64,000 nucleotides of DNA from Varanus komodoensis (GCF_004798865.1 NW_025335269.1:20477208-20541207); one strand, 5' to 3'. Positions 1 through 11,878 are shown, counted from the stretch's first letter. Notes: a model not told the origin generated them from the sequence alone. Numbers and translations: made by a program.

Positions 1-514
1 GTAGGAAGGGCTGATGAAGATTAAGCGGGGTGATACCCTTGAAAACATTCTCTTCATAGCCTGCCTTCTTTAAACTGTAGCCTCAGAATGACTTCCTTCA
101 TGTAGCCCCATCTCCTCCATCCCTGGTGACTGCTTCTTCCTCTTTTCACAGAACCTACTTTGTATTTCTGAAGTAAAATGAGTGAGGTTGCAACTATGGT
201 TTTACACACACAAGCACGCATGCACACAATTTCCCTTCCACAGCAGGAGGATATGTTAAATGATGCCATTAATTCTTCATGAGACAAATAATGAAGGGCT
301 TAGTTGCAGAAGTTTGGCCGTCCCCAGAGGAGATTTTACCATGCACATGTATCAACAAAGCCAATGCGGCAATATGAAATGTTCTGCTGTTAATTCTTTT
401 GCCACTATTCTTACTAATATTTAGTGTCTTGGCCTCAAAGTGTTATTTACATTCAGAAGCTGATCAGAGAGAAGGAATCTGAGACATAGTGAGTCTAGAG
501 AATGAAACAGTTAA
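1..514. other. Unassigned non-coding sequence
   Basis: No coding frame, RNA gene or repeat family is recognised here. A short CA-rich stretch lies near 204-230. The longest open frame (minus strand, 77 codons) has low-complexity composition and no recognisable motif. Confidence 0.5.
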
Positions 515-815
515 AACTATAGAATTTGCTGCCATAGGAAGTGGTGATGGCCACCATCTTGGAAGACTTTGAATGGGAATTAGACAGATTCTTGGAGGAG
601 GTGGCTATCAGTGGCTACTAGCCTTGCTGGCTATGTGCTGCGTCCTTTACCAGAGGTGACATGTTCAGGAAGGAGTTCAGGCAGGCAGAAGTCTTGCACC
701 CATCCTGCTTGAGGGATCCTATGCTTAGCTGGTTTGCCACCAGGTGTGCAGAGTGCAAGACTAGATGGACATTTGGTCTGATACAGCATGGCTTTTCATA
801 TGTTCTTTAATTGCA
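515..815 (+). mobile_element. CR1 LINE 3' end (ORF2 C-terminus plus 3' UTR)
   Basis: The segment begins with a decayed form of the CR1 ORF2 end ('gccataggaagtggtgatgg', from a W-x-SLPREVV-like stretch). It continues through the characteristic 3' UTR: 'tggctatcagtggctactag', then 'gactagatggacatttggtc' and 'atggcttttcatatgttctt'. The same run of motifs is found at 52440-52722, so the two are copies of one CR1 subfamily. Everything 5' of this is missing, as is usual for a truncated LINE insertion. No function remains. The family assignment is from recalled CR1 3' ends and the internal match; no alignment was run. Confidence 0.75.
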
Positions 816-1139
816 GGGCTTTTAGATGAGAAAACTTCTGGGTAGTCCGTCCCAGGATTTGCTCTCTCTGAAGTGAAGTGGAAGCCAAGCATCAGTTTTT
901 TCCCCCCTGGAAAGACTGGAGCACTAAAAGTTGCTGTTCTTATTCTTAAGGTTTCAGTTCTATGCACATTTCCTTGAATAATTTCCAATTAACTTAATAG
1001 AACTTACTCAAAAGTTAATGCACAGAAATGGCATTTAGTAAATGTATATTTATTCTAAAGTGGTAAATTAAATGTTCTGCTTTTTTTCTTTTTTAGTATC
1101 CAATATGGTTAAGTAGAGTCAGGCTTCCAACATTATTCT
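816..1139. other. Unassigned AT-rich sequence
   Basis: No gene or repeat family is recognised between the CR1 3' end and the BovB fragment. A T-rich run lies near 1080-1096. Confidence 0.4.
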
Positions 1140-2977
1140 TGAATGAACATTTTCTGGAACTCCCTAGCTTTCTCCATGATCCAACGTTATGTTGGCAATT
1201 TGATCTCTAGTTCCTCTGCCTCTTCAAAACCCTGCCTGTACTTCTGGTAGTTCTCGGTCCACAAACTGCTGGAGCCTAGTTTGTAGGATTTTGAGCATAA
1301 CTTTGCTAGCATGTGAAATGAATGCAATGGTGCGGTAGTTTGAACATTCTTTGGTATTACCCTTCTTTGGAATTGAATTGTAAAGTGACCTTTTCCAGTC
1401 CTGTGGCCACTGTTGAGTTTTCCAAATTTGCTGGCATATAGAATGTAGCACTTTAACTACATCATCTTGTAGGATTTTGAATAACACAGCTGGAATACTG
1501 TCTCCTCCACTAGCTATGTTGTTGCTCAGACTTCCTAAGACCCACTTGACTTCACATTCCAGGATGTCTGGCTCAAGGTCAGCATCCACCCCATCATGGT
1601 TGTCATACACATTAAGATCTTTCTTGTATAGTTCTTCTGTGCAATCTTTCCACCTCTTCTTAGTCTCTTCTACCTTTGTTAGGTCCCTGCCATTTTGGTC
1701 CTTTATCATGCCCATCTTTGCACAAAACATTCTCTTCATATCTCCAATTTTCTTGAAGAGATCTCTGGTCTTTCCTATTCTGTTGTTTTCTTCTGTTTCT
1801 TTGCACTGTTCATTTAAGAAGCCCTTGTTATCTCTTCTATCTGTTCTCTGGAATTCTGCATTCAGTATCTTTCTCTTTCTCCCTTGCCTTTTGCTTCCCT
1901 TCTTTCCTCAGCTATTCGTAAAGCTTCCTCGGGCAGCCATTTTGCTTTCTTGCACTTCTTTTTCTTTGGGATGGTTTTAGTTGCTACCTCTTGTACAATG
2001 TTGTGGACCTCTGTCCAAAGTTCTTCAGGCACTCTGTCTATCAGATCTAATTCCTTAAATCTATTTGTCACCTCTACTGTATATTCATCAGGGATATGAT
2101 TTAGGTCATACCTGAGTGGCCTAGTGCTTTTCACTACTTTCTTCAATTTAAGCCTGAATTTTGCAACAAGAAGCTCATGATCTGAGCCACAGTCAAGCTC
2201 CTGCTCTTGTTTTTACTGACTGTATAGAGCTTCTCCATCTTTGGCTGCAGAGCACATAGTTGATCTGATTTCTGTATTAACTATCTGGTGATGTCCATGT
2301 GTAGAGTTGTCTCTTGGGTTGTTGGAAAAGAGCATTTGCTATCACCAGCGTGTTCTCTTGACAAAATTCTGCCAGCCTGTGCCCTGCTTCATGTTGTACT
2401 CCAAGGCCAAACTTGCCTGTTATTCTGGTTATCTTTTGGCTTCCTACTTTAGCATTACAATCCCCCATGATGATAAGGACATCATTTTTTGGTGTTAATT
2501 CTAGAAGGTGTTGTAGGCCTTCATAGAACCAATCAACGTCAGCCTCTTCAGCATCAGTAGTTGGGGCGTAGACTTGGACGACTGTGATGTTGAATGTTTT
2601 GCCTTGGATTTGAACTGAGATCATTCTGTCATTTTGGAGATTGTATCCCAGTACTGCTTTTCCTACTCTTTTATTGAATATGAAGGCTGTTCCATTTCTT
2701 CTGAGGGATTCTTGCCCGCAGTAGTATACCTGATGGTCATCTGAATTAAATTCACCCATTCCTGTCCATTTTAGTTTACTGATTCCTAAGATGTTGATGT
2801 TGTCATGTCTTGTCATCTCATGTTTGACCACGTCCAGTTTACCTTGATTCATAGGTCTTACATTCCAGGTTCCTATGCAGTACAGATCTTTACAGCATTG
2901 GACTTTCCTTTCACCACCAGATACGTCCACAACTGAGTGTTCTTTCAGCTTTGATCCAGTTGCTTCATTCTCAATTA
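1140..2977 (-). mobile_element. RTE-BovB LINE, truncated at both ends (endonuclease, linker and N-terminal RT)
   Basis: Read on the minus strand, three open stretches follow the BovB ORF2 order. Positions 2977-2277 encode the AP-type endonuclease: 'GTWNVRPMNQGKLDVVK', 'ILGISKLKWTGMGEFNSDDH', 'IMGDCNAKVGS'. Positions 2146-1862 encode the linker: 'RYDLNHIPDEYTVEVTNRFK', 'KTIPKKKKCKKAKWL'. Positions 1739-1224 encode the N-terminal RT: 'LEPDILECEVKWVLGSL', 'SICQQIWKTQQWPQDWKRS', 'IPKKGNTKECSNYRTIA'. Recognisable sequence continues to about 1140 ('GRGTRDQIANI') and then stops before the RT palm, so the catalytic DD motif is absent. At least two frame breaks separate the three stretches. The endonuclease 'GDWN' motif reads GDCN here. 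The 5' edge (about 2977) is inside the element; compare the complete 5' end at 43790. The copy is dead. Loss of the 3' half is unusual for a LINE and suggests a later deletion or rearrangement. Confidence 0.93.
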
Positions 2978-4322
2978 AATGAGACTTTTGCATAAATCTA
3001 CCCAAATCTGCATACACTTCCTAATTGGCACAAATTTCTTCCCTAGACTAAAGAGGGGCTGACTCAGTCTACTGAAGAAATTTGTGCAAATTAGGAAAAC
3101 CAAACAAATTGAGCTGGGAATTGAGCATGGGACGAACCAAACACATGTTAAACAGTGTAATATTTTTGGTGAAGGCATGCTCACACTCATGCTCAAAGCT
3201 TCAGATGGAGCATGCTCACATGTTTTGTGAGCAAATTGAAATTCACCTACATCCCTGCTCTTGGCTTATCTCCCTTCTCCTGTCATGAAATAGTGTAAAC
3301 AGCACACAATTGTTAAGGTAAAACTCCAATTCCACACACCAGTGAATGACCCAGAATAGTCATCTGCAAAACAAAACAAACAAAAAAACCCCAGGTACTT
3401 TGCTTCAGTGTAAGAAATAGAGTTGACTCTTCAGATTTCAGATCAGGTTTAGGATTATCCCAGAGTAGGAGGTAGTTGGAGAAAAGTTCATCTTGTTAGA
3501 ACAGACTGCTCAGACTGAACTTTTCACCTTTTCTATCTGTCTGTGAAAGTAAGCTATAGCTAGAACAAAGTCACCTTGTCTTTCTCTTTATTATTAACCA
3601 GAAATTGTTTAAAGAGACAATGCTAAATGGTGTATGTGTTGCGCTATATACAATTATTTAACCTTATGTTACTAAGATGATGGTTTAATATGCATATCAT
3701 AAATCCCATATTCAGCTACCTTTATAATATTTTTGCTCCAAATATTTTTCTTACCTGTGGAAATATTAACCTTTGCCTCCAATTAGAACTCTTTAAAATT
3801 CAACCTTTTATAATATCTAAAAATAATATATGCATTTTCATAGTCATAAAGGTAAGGGCACAATGCCAGCTGAAGTTAAGCATTCTTCAGTTATATTAGT
3901 TGCAATGGTAGAGTCAACTGCCTGTTCAGTTCTCTCCCATTAGAATCAATAGAACTATCAGTCGAAAAATATGTTCCTTTCACCAGATCACACCTAAACA
4001 TTTTACTTGGGAACCTAAGTAGATACTGTAGAAAAACAATATAACTGTAGATTTTTTAATAAAAGAATGCATTGCCATCAGAGAGTCACTATTATTGTTC
4101 TCTAAAATACTATTATAACACCTATTGTAAGTAGAGAAATATTGCTGTAAGGATCTGATCTCTTTGGTTCCCTTTCATTAATGTTATCTCTTAAAACTGT
4201 AAGATTAAGTACAACTTTAGACTTCAAATGAATTAAGCATACTATAGGTATACGTAACATAAACCTATCAAGGTTAATTTTGATGAGCTTAAATATGGTT
4301 ACAAGGAATTAGTACTAAGTAA
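2978..4322. other. Unassigned non-coding sequence
   Basis: No gene or well-defined repeat is seen. 3375-3398 is a simple A-rich stretch. 3600-4310 is strongly AT-rich. The motif 'ctcccattagaatcaataga' near 3935-3955 weakly resembles the palindromic repeat family described at 14000, but it is too short to annotate. Confidence 0.4.
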
Positions 4323-4334
4323 TATTCCATAAAG

Positions 4335-4668
4335 GGACGCAGGTGGTGCACTGGTTTAAACTGCTGTGCTGCTGGGCTGGTTGATCGAAAGGTCGCCGGT
4401 TCGAATCTGCACAATGGGGTGAGTTCCCATTGCTCCGTCCCAGCTCCTGCCAACCTTGCAGTCTGAAAGCATGCAAATGCAAGTAGATAAAAAGGTACCA
4501 CTTTGGTGGGAAGGTAAACAGCATTCCGTGCACTTCCGTGTTTAGTCATACTGGCCACATGACCACCGAAACTGCCTGTGGACAAACGCTGGCTCCCTTG
4601 GCCAGGAAATGGAGATGAGTATCGCCCCCTAGAATCAGACATGACTGGACTCAATGTCAAGGGGAAAC
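4335..4668 (+). mobile_element. tRNA-derived SINE (Squam1/Sauria type) with 12-bp target-site duplication
   Basis: A tRNA-like head carries polymerase III box A (TGGTGCACTGG, 4344-4354) and box B (GGTTCGAATCT, 4398-4408). The body contains 'cagctcctgccaacc', 'gcaagtagataaaaaggtac' and 'catgactggactcaatgtca', all shared with the copies at 6526 and 63292. The element is bounded by perfect direct repeats TATTCCATAAAG at 4323-4334 and 4669-4680, the mark of target-primed insertion. Its 3' end stops at 'aaggggaaac' and lacks the CTTTACC tail seen in the other two copies. Open frames of up to 160 codons read through it and have no coding meaning. The family name is from memory of squamate SINEs and is less certain than the SINE call itself. 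Confidence 0.92.
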
Positions 4669-4680
4669 TATTCCATAAAG

Positions 4681-6525
4681 GCATATTTTTCTGCTCTTCC
4701 CCAACAAACTTCTCTGAGCCCAAGAACTCCAGTGCACACACAGAGATCCTTCCGCACAACAGCTTCCACATTCATTTCAATGGTGTAGGAGTACAAGAAA
4801 GAGAAAAAGGCAAGGTGTGCATGTTGTGTTTGAAAGAGGAACTTTTTATACATGGGTGGAGAATTTTTAAAAAATCATTTTACAAAAACTTATCCTATAT
4901 GAAATAAAGCTACCCACAATGTATATTCCAATAGATTCTGTAATCTTACAGCCTTTATACTTCATTAAGTATAGGGTGTTGCTTAGCTAAAGTAGTATTG
5001 CTTAGCTAAAGCAGTCTTAGTACCAGTGGAATATATATGGATTTTAAGGTAGGTAGAATTCTCAAACTCCACACATCTAACAATGCAGCAAAGGTATCCA
5101 AAGGAAGAATTTGGGTGATGTTTTGACGAAGACTGACGTTCAGAGAGCTGTTCTAGAAATTATCACCAGATTGTGATGAATCAGTTCGAAGTATGTGGTA
5201 TGCCTGTGCATAATCATTTTCCTTGATAGACAAATCTGAAATGTCTTCAGTCCAGTGCTCAATTATTCAAGGGGATAGTTCATGAGTTCAAGAACTGTAA
5301 TACAGTTTGTTTTGCTACAAATGATCTCTTGCAAAGCAGAGAACCAGGGAAGGGGGTTTGAAAGAGTACAAATTGTGGGAATCTGCCCAAAATAAGGTCG
5401 TTGTATAAAAATTCTGCTTTTTCACAGACAAGACTAAAATTTCCATTAACTTTCATCCCCAAAAGATTCAGAGACACAGAAATTACAGATTATGTATAGT
5501 AGAGTTGCTGGAGAATTGCCCCAGCTCTGGCATGTGTCATCTATAAACTGTCCACATCAAATAGATTTTTGGGAGACCAATTATTGTGAAAAACTATCCT
5601 CTGCTCAATGATTATAAACTGTAGGTCAAGAAATGACAAAGTGATTGTTTTAAGTACAGTTTAAAATTGTGGCTATGTATTCTTTTGCCCAGAATCCAAT
5701 TAATACTTTGGTAGTTCGTTTTAGGTTTGGTATCATTTGGACTAAATGTATATAACATTACAGCTGGTCTCAGAAGAAAGAATAAAACATTATTTTACTG
5801 TTAAGAAGATCCCTATTCTTATGTCATGGGGAACATGTTAAGAGGGAAGTAGGAGAGTGCACTGTTCCCAGTCATATCTTTTGCTGAACATCTGCAGAGG
5901 TCCTAAACATGTGGAACCCTGGGAGAAGCACAGTTGCACATCAGGTTAAGGCAAGTGGGACACAGCCAAACCAAACCAAAACCAGGCAGTATTCTATGAC
6001 CTCTAAGCATTTCTAGACCTCACTGGACTTTTTTGTATGCTTTTGTCTCCTTGGAGGAGGCCCCCTGAATGTTGTTTTGTACTTCTGCAGATTTTCAGAT
6101 TGACCTGAGCATGGCAACATTACTGCTTGTTCAGGGATGGTACCAATTTGGCTTATAAGGATACACACTTGGAGGATGAGTTCACTATTGTGATCTGGAA
6201 TGAAATGTGATGGAGTGGCATATTCTCCTGTTCAAGGGTCCAACCAGTCAGCCCTACCTTCTTCCAGGATACCCCATTCCCTTTCCCTGCCCCATATGGC
6301 CTTTCAGCCTCCCCACAATCAGCCAGCATTCATTTTCCTTTGCATATGCCCCATCCAGATTGGGCTGATCTGGAAGGGTGTGCATCTCTCCTTAGGTTTT
6401 CCTTACCTAAAGAGTTTTTGTACTTCTATATAGCTTGGAGTTCCAACAAGCTTGCTGTTTTCTCCCTCTTTACCTTAGATGATGCTGGACTGGCTACATA
6501 AGAATACACAGAGGATTCACTATTA
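4681..6525. other. Unassigned non-coding sequence
   Basis: No gene is supported. A 12-bp word (gcttagctaaag) repeats at 4981-4992 and 5000-5011 with period 19. A segment near 6148-6192 and another near 6487-6523 share an imperfect direct repeat ('ggct.ata.ag.atacaca' followed by 'tcactatt'). The rest shows no recognisable family. Confidence 0.4.
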
Positions 6526-6880
6526 GCATGTATGTGGTGGTGCAGTGGGTTAAACTGCTGAGCTGCTGGGCTTGTTGATCGAAAGGTTGACAGTTCAAAT
6601 CTGAATATGGAGTGAGCTCCCGTGCTTTGTCCCAGCTCCTGCCAACCTTGCAGTTTGAAAGCATACAAATGCAAGCAGATAAAAAGGCACCACTTCGGTG
6701 GGAAGGTAACAGCGTTCTGTGCACTTTGGTGTTTAGTCATGCTGGCCACATGCCCACGGAGACTGTCTGCAGACAAACGCTGGCTCCCTCAGCTAGGAAA
6801 CAGAGTTGAGCACCGCCCCCTAGAGTCAGGCATGACTAGACTTTAACATCATGGGGAAACCTTTACCTTTATCTATCTAT
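6526..6880 (+). mobile_element. tRNA-derived SINE (Squam1/Sauria type), second copy
   Basis: This copy is collinear with the SINE at 4335-4668. It has a box A-like 'tggtgcagtggg', the linker 'gttgatcgaaaggttg', a degraded box B ('cagttcaaatctg'), then 'cagctcctgccaaccttgca', 'gcaagcagataaaaaggcac', 'cgccccctagagtcaggcat' and the 3' tail 'aaacctttacctttatctat'. Divergence from the other copies is moderate, with CpG positions mostly decayed to TpG or CpA. Clean target-site duplications were not found. The short frames inside are accidental. Confidence 0.88.
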
Positions 6881-7200
6881 ATGGCTTTATGCGATGCAGA
6901 CCTTCAGCTGAATGCAGAGAAGATAGAGTGAGGACAGTACACACACAATCACCCATCTTTCTTATTCCTTGCATTGACTGTACCTTGAGAACAGGATGAT
7001 GGTCTAATGTTTGTAGAGATCCTGAGGCCAAGGGAGATAAGTAGCTGTAACTGATTATATTAACATTTTGCTGTTGGTAGCAATGCATAAAATTGTTACT
7101 ATAAGAACAACAATAGAATTTAATCACCAGAGAGCATTATTTGAGATAAACTAAAATTCCACATGCAGTTCATTTCTTCTCACCAGACCCTCTGAAATAC
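6881..7200. other. Unassigned non-coding sequence
   Basis: Nothing recognisable lies between the SINE and the L2-type tail. Confidence 0.35.
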
Positions 7201-7292
7201 TCATAATTATTATTTTCATTTCTATACCACCCAATAGCAAAGCTTTCTGAGTGGCTTACAACATCTTATCACCAACACACACACAAACACAC
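7201..7292 (-). repeat. L2/MIR-type 3' tail fragment followed by a CA-rich stretch
   Basis: The pattern 'attattattttcatttctat', then 'accaccc', then 'ctgagtggcttacaacat' is the reverse complement of the short 3' tail shared by L2 LINEs and their SINEs (compare 24375-24530). A CA-rich run follows at 7274-7292. Only the tail is recognisable. Confidence 0.5.
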
Positions 7293-10160
7293 AGCATAGC
7301 AACAGACATACCTTCCTCCTGAGTGAAAAGAAGCTAAGCATGAGAGCTATTCCTGATGCACATGGACATTTGGACAGTTAACTTTTATGGAAGGCAATCC
7401 TCATACTTGGCTAGCTTTTAAACTCAAGTTAAATGCACAGTTCGGCATTCTTGTGTCCTATCCTGCCCTTCAGCCTCTCCTATCTGAGGCTCCTCTTTGC
7501 TGTATCTTCCAGTCTGGTATGAATGCAGAACCTTCCTTCGAAAAGTCCTGTGTTGCTTTTTGGATGTGTGATGTCTGCATTGTCTGTTCATATTTTTTTT
7601 TACAGCAGATTGTACCTACTTCCTTAGAGTGTTGCTATGGGAATAAGCCGATTCACCTCCTCCCACCCAAGCCATAACATCTCACTAGTCTGGTTGTTAA
7701 GGCATGCTCAATTTTGGCATGAGAATGTGGAACATTTGAACCCACCACCTTATGACACTTCACTACCTTTGTCATGCTCCCTCTCTACCCATTTAAATAA
7801 CACATGTGGGGAAGTAGCAGCTATTCTTGGCCGCAGCTTCTACATGAATGACACCCCATGCCTTGGACAAGAATGGGCCCTAAGTGCATATATCTACACC
7901 AAGAGGCCCATTGACTGAAAATTCTGGTACTATCAAGTTTTCCACACCTGCATAAAGGCCCTGTGTAAAGTATGCACTTAGATTTAGGGTGCATTCTTGC
8001 ATTGTGTTTAACAGGAGAAGGTTGGGGACAGGGCTGACCGCTGTACACGGACTGGGGGAGCAGTGACCACCATCCCACTTCCCTACATGATTTATTTAAA
8101 CCAGGATGTAGTAATGAAGCTATAGCATTTGCCAGCAGAAATACTGCCTAAAAATGACATGGTTGTCTATTCATTTGAGAAATCTGTGATCGGAATTGTG
8201 TTCCAATACCTGGAAGATGCTTCTTTTGTGGGGCAGAATAGAAATGAATGCATGCATACATGAATGAATGAATAAAATGTGTAAGTAGAATTAGCATTTT
8301 AAGCCCTTGGTATGAATGCATTTTATAACAGAAAGGTGACCGCCTCATTCAAGAAAATGAAGGTGGAAATGAATGGAACTGGTTTTGAAATTGCTTTTAA
8401 AAAAAGAACTTCAGGAAAAGATTTCAGAGCATTAATTCCTCTAACACCTCAGTGAGATATGTTCTTATTACATAAACATTTTTAATTATATCCTCAATTG
8501 GTAGTTATTCATGTCAAATTTTGGGATATTAGATTACAAAAGGACTAAGAGCTTATGCTACTAGCATGGAATGTGATCATGATGTCCCTGCTTCCTCCCT
8601 TTAATGATTTCCCTGAATTTGTTGTTTCCCCTGAGTAGCCACATTAAGGTTACACTACTAAGGTCTCAAGCAGGCATACTATCAGCTTTAATCTGCAGGC
8701 AGTGCACTAGTACATGAATTGCCAATCTACAAAGCTGGTGGTTCTTTTTTTAAAAAAGCAAAACTGGAGTGGCTGCAAAGCAGTGCTGTGTGTCTGTGGC
8801 AGTCCTGCTAGTTCTTTACTGCACTGTCTTACACAGTATCCCACAAGTATAGAAGGCAGTTAAAACCCATTGGTTATTTCTGATTTTTGTAATGGTACAT
8901 ACAGCATATTATCCAGGGCTTCACATCCAGGAGTACTTTTAGAAGAATGGATTAGTAACACTTCTGTCTTCTGGGCTACCTTTACTGATGTCATGAATTT
9001 GTATAGGGTCTGGACCCACCTACACAATTTGGGAGGCCCATTCTTGTTGACCCAAAACAGCTGTGGCTGAAACGGGTGGTCCCAATGATGTCTTGAGATC
9101 TTCTGCACATGAAGCAGGGTCTAGCCCACCATCCTCGATTCACAGTACTTACTGCAAGAGCTAAGGGCAGCACTGGAGAGTTTCTGTCCACTCATTTCAC
9201 AAGGTCCTAGGCCAATGGAAGCTTCTTATGGCTGATGGAAGCTTTGGGCATCACGGAGGATTTTTATTGGGCTCACATTGTGATTATGCTTACCCCAACC
9301 TCACTGTTTGTTAAATGCAGACATGGTAACCATATTTTCACATAATGATAAGTCAGGAATCCAGATCAAGTAAATCATGTTCTGAATGAACTTCATTGCC
9401 ACCAGCAGCCCCCATCACATCCCCGAGTAAACAGATTAGAAAATCAACTTTGTGGAACTATTACGTACAACCAGAAAAGGCTACATTGTAAACCAGGGTT
9501 TGTTGTCTTATACATCCTGTCTTCTTCATTAGCCATAATGCTGGTGTTTGAAGATCCTACAAACCTATCCTTTTCTTAGTTTATTTATCTGCTTGTGCAT
9601 AGGGAAGAACAAAGTGAGAGCTAACTGGCTGGATGGACTAGCATGGAGCTTGTTAATATCATGGTTTATTAAGCCGGAATGTGAATGCTCCCATTAAATG
9701 CATTCATGCATTTAACATCATGTTTTGGTCCTGAGTGGATTTAAAAATGGTGTATTGCTGGGATTTGCTAAAAGAAGAAAAGACTGGAGCTGTCAGCCTC
9801 AGATACTTACTTGAAACTATGTTCTATTGAAATGCAGAAGGCTTTGGTTTGCATAAATATGTTTAGAGTTGTGGTGCAACTTTGTTCTTTACCACAGGGG
9901 AAAAATAAATGAACAAAATGTGCTGGTTCCTCATAGCTGAGATCCTGCCATTTTTAAAAATTCCTTTACATGACAAAGGCATTCAAAAGAGAGAGAGAGA
10001 GAGAGTGATACAAGGCCCAGATTAAAACAAAGCAGGATAAAGCCATAGCACGATTAAGCAGACAGCTAGACTTAATTAGCATGTGAGAGGGCAAGAAAAT
10101 AATTTTTCCAGCCTAACAAGAAAGGAAACAGATGTCAAATGCTGGCAAAGAAATTGTAAT
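7293..10160. other. Unassigned non-coding sequence
   Basis: About 2.9 kb with no supported gene. Frames of 66-96 codons (for example 7387-7677 and 7637-7918) have no domain-like features and no splice context that I can defend. Simple repeats occur at about 8251-8275 (GAAT-rich) and 9988-10006 (GA). The 9640-9740 interval contains the inverted words 'attaaatgcattcatgcatt', suggestive of an old palindromic repeat. Confidence 0.4.
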
Positions 10161-10164
10161 ATTT

Positions 10165-11660
10165 ATAAATACAGGTAAGGGAATGATGTACTGGAACACA
10201 ATGCATGTTTAAGGCTAAGGATGTGGGCAAGGTGCTTGGATTGGTTCAGCCTACTACCTTTATACTTGACACTTGCCCTTCTTGGCTGGTCATTCAAGGT
10301 AAAGAGGGGGTGCACCCCTGGGACCTGGAGACTGTGAATGCCTCATTAAGAAAAGGAGTGGTCTCAGCCTTGGCAAAAGAGACTGTAATTAGACCACTCT
10401 TGAAGAAGGCCAATTTGGACCCAGGGGATGTCAACAACTATAGACCAGTTGCTAATATCCCCTTCCTGGGCAGTGTGCTCAAGTGGGTGATGGCTGGCCA
10501 ACTCCAGGCTCTCTTGGTTGAAATAGACCATCTTGATCCATTTCAATCAGGATTCAGGCCTGAATTCAGAATAGAAACTTCCTTGGTCACCCTGTAGGAT
10601 GACTTATGCCAGGAGAGGGACAGGGGGACTGCAACCCTGTTGGTTCTCCTGGACCTTTCAGCAGCTTTGAATACAATCAATCATGGTATCCTTCCATGCA
10701 GGTTGGTCGAGTTGGGAGTAGGAGGCACTGCATTGCAGTGGTTTCACTTCTTCTTGGCTAACCATGTCCAGAAGGTGGTGCTGCAGGATTATTGCTCTGT
10801 GCCATGGCACTTATGCCATGGCACTTATACATGAAACTGTTCAGGTGGGAAACATCTTGCCTGCCCTGGATGGGATCACACTTCCCCTAAAAGACAAGGT
10901 TCACAGCTTGGAGGTGCTCCTGAACCTTGAATTGTCCCTGGAATTCCAGGTGGATTTGGTGGCCAGAAGCGCCTTCCATCAGCTGAGGCTGATCTATCAG
11001 CTACAGCCATATTTGGTCAGACAGGACCTGGCAACACTTATCTATGCACTGGTAACCTTGCACCTGGACGACTGCAATGCACTTTATGTGGGGCTTCCCT
11101 TGAAGACAGTCTGGAGACTTCAGTTGGTCCAGAATAGGACAGCTAGACTGCTAATGAGGACTGGCAGGTACAATCATACAAAGCCAATCCTCTACCATCT
11201 TCTCTGGTTACCAGTTGAAGTCTGGGCCCAATTCATGTTGGTAACCTTAGTGTTTAAAGCCCTAAACAGCTTGGGCCAGGATATCTAGAGGAGTGCCTCT
11301 TCCCATATGAACGTACCCACCCCCTTAGATCTGCATCTGAGTCCCTTGTAACCCCTCCTCAGGATATTATGAGCATGGCAACTAGAAGGGCCTTTTCAGA
11401 GAGATTTGCCCAGTGCCATCTTTATACGCTTTTTGGCACCAGAAAACGACCTTTTTCTTCTGCTGGTATTTTAATTGTTAAACTGTTAAAATTGTTAAAC
11501 TGGTTTTTAATGGTACCATTAGGGTACCAAAGAAGGGATATGTCTTTTATGAAACCTGGAGTTCTGGTGGGTGCATTTTATTGTTCTATTGTTGTTTTTA
11601 TGATTTATGATTGTGATGTTTTTACTGTTTTTATTTTTTATATGGTTTTTATAGCAAACC
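10165..11660 (+). mobile_element. L2 LINE, 5'-truncated and internally deleted
   Basis: The first coding block (10205-10597) reads 'VIRPLLKKANLDPGDVNNYR' and 'DHLDPFQSGFRPE', the conserved N-terminal part of L2-clade RT. The second block (10640-10800) gives RT motif A, 'VLLDLSAALNTINHGIL', and 'ELGVGGTALQWF'. At about 10830 the sequence jumps to 'LPALDGITLPLKDKVHSLEV', 'QLRLIYQLQPYL' and 'LQLVQNRTARLLMRTGRY', the C-terminal part. Roughly the motif B-C (YADD) region is therefore absent. The junction coincides with a 14-bp tandem duplication (gccatggcacttat, 10801-10814 and 10815-10828). The 3' end is T-rich ('tttttattttttatatggtt') and stops near 11660. Several frame changes are present, so the copy is inactive. 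The related L2 at 31255-31870 covers the same C-terminal part. Confidence 0.88.
10801..10828 (+). repeat. 14-bp tandem duplication at the L2 deletion junction
   Basis: Two perfect copies of gccatggcacttat stand head to tail where the L2 reading jumps from the RT palm to the C-terminal region. This is consistent with a slippage or repair event at the deletion breakpoint. Confidence 0.85.
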
Positions 11661-11750
11661 ATAGTTAGCAATACACTATTCACAACCTAACAAAAAATCC
11701 ATAGATTTTCTTTGTGGGTTGCTCATCATTAACAAGCCATGGCTTGTTCG

Positions 11751-11878
11751 TATAGCTGGGTTCATACAACACAATAACTCACATTTTAATAATCCATTGT
11801 TCAAGGACAACCCACACTTGATTCAACCTATATTCAACCCTTGACTGTGGGTTCTTGTGTTGACTGTACCCAGCTATA
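11751..11878. mobile_element. Short MITE with terminal inverted repeats (TATAGCTGGGT)
   Basis: The left end TATAGCTGGGTTCATACAAC and the right end GTTGACTGTACCCAGCTATA are inverted repeats (the outer 11 bases are identical, the rest similar), about 128 bp apart. The interior has 'aacccacacttgattcaacc' and 'gactgtgggttcttgtgttg', words shared with the copies at 21240-21506 and 24164-24550. The copies share the form 'AGCTGGGTTCAnACAACACAATAA'-like ends around 'aaccca/tgggtt' words. It has no coding capacity and is best read as a non-autonomous DNA transposon. The superfamily is not assigned because the exact ends and target duplication are unclear. Confidence 0.6.

Noticed and set aside
4289-4771. 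A 160-codon minus-strand frame
   Set aside because: It is the antisense of the SINE at 4335-4668. The same antisense peptide words ('HVASMTKH', 'YLHLHAF') recur at 6426-6776 and 63269-63598.
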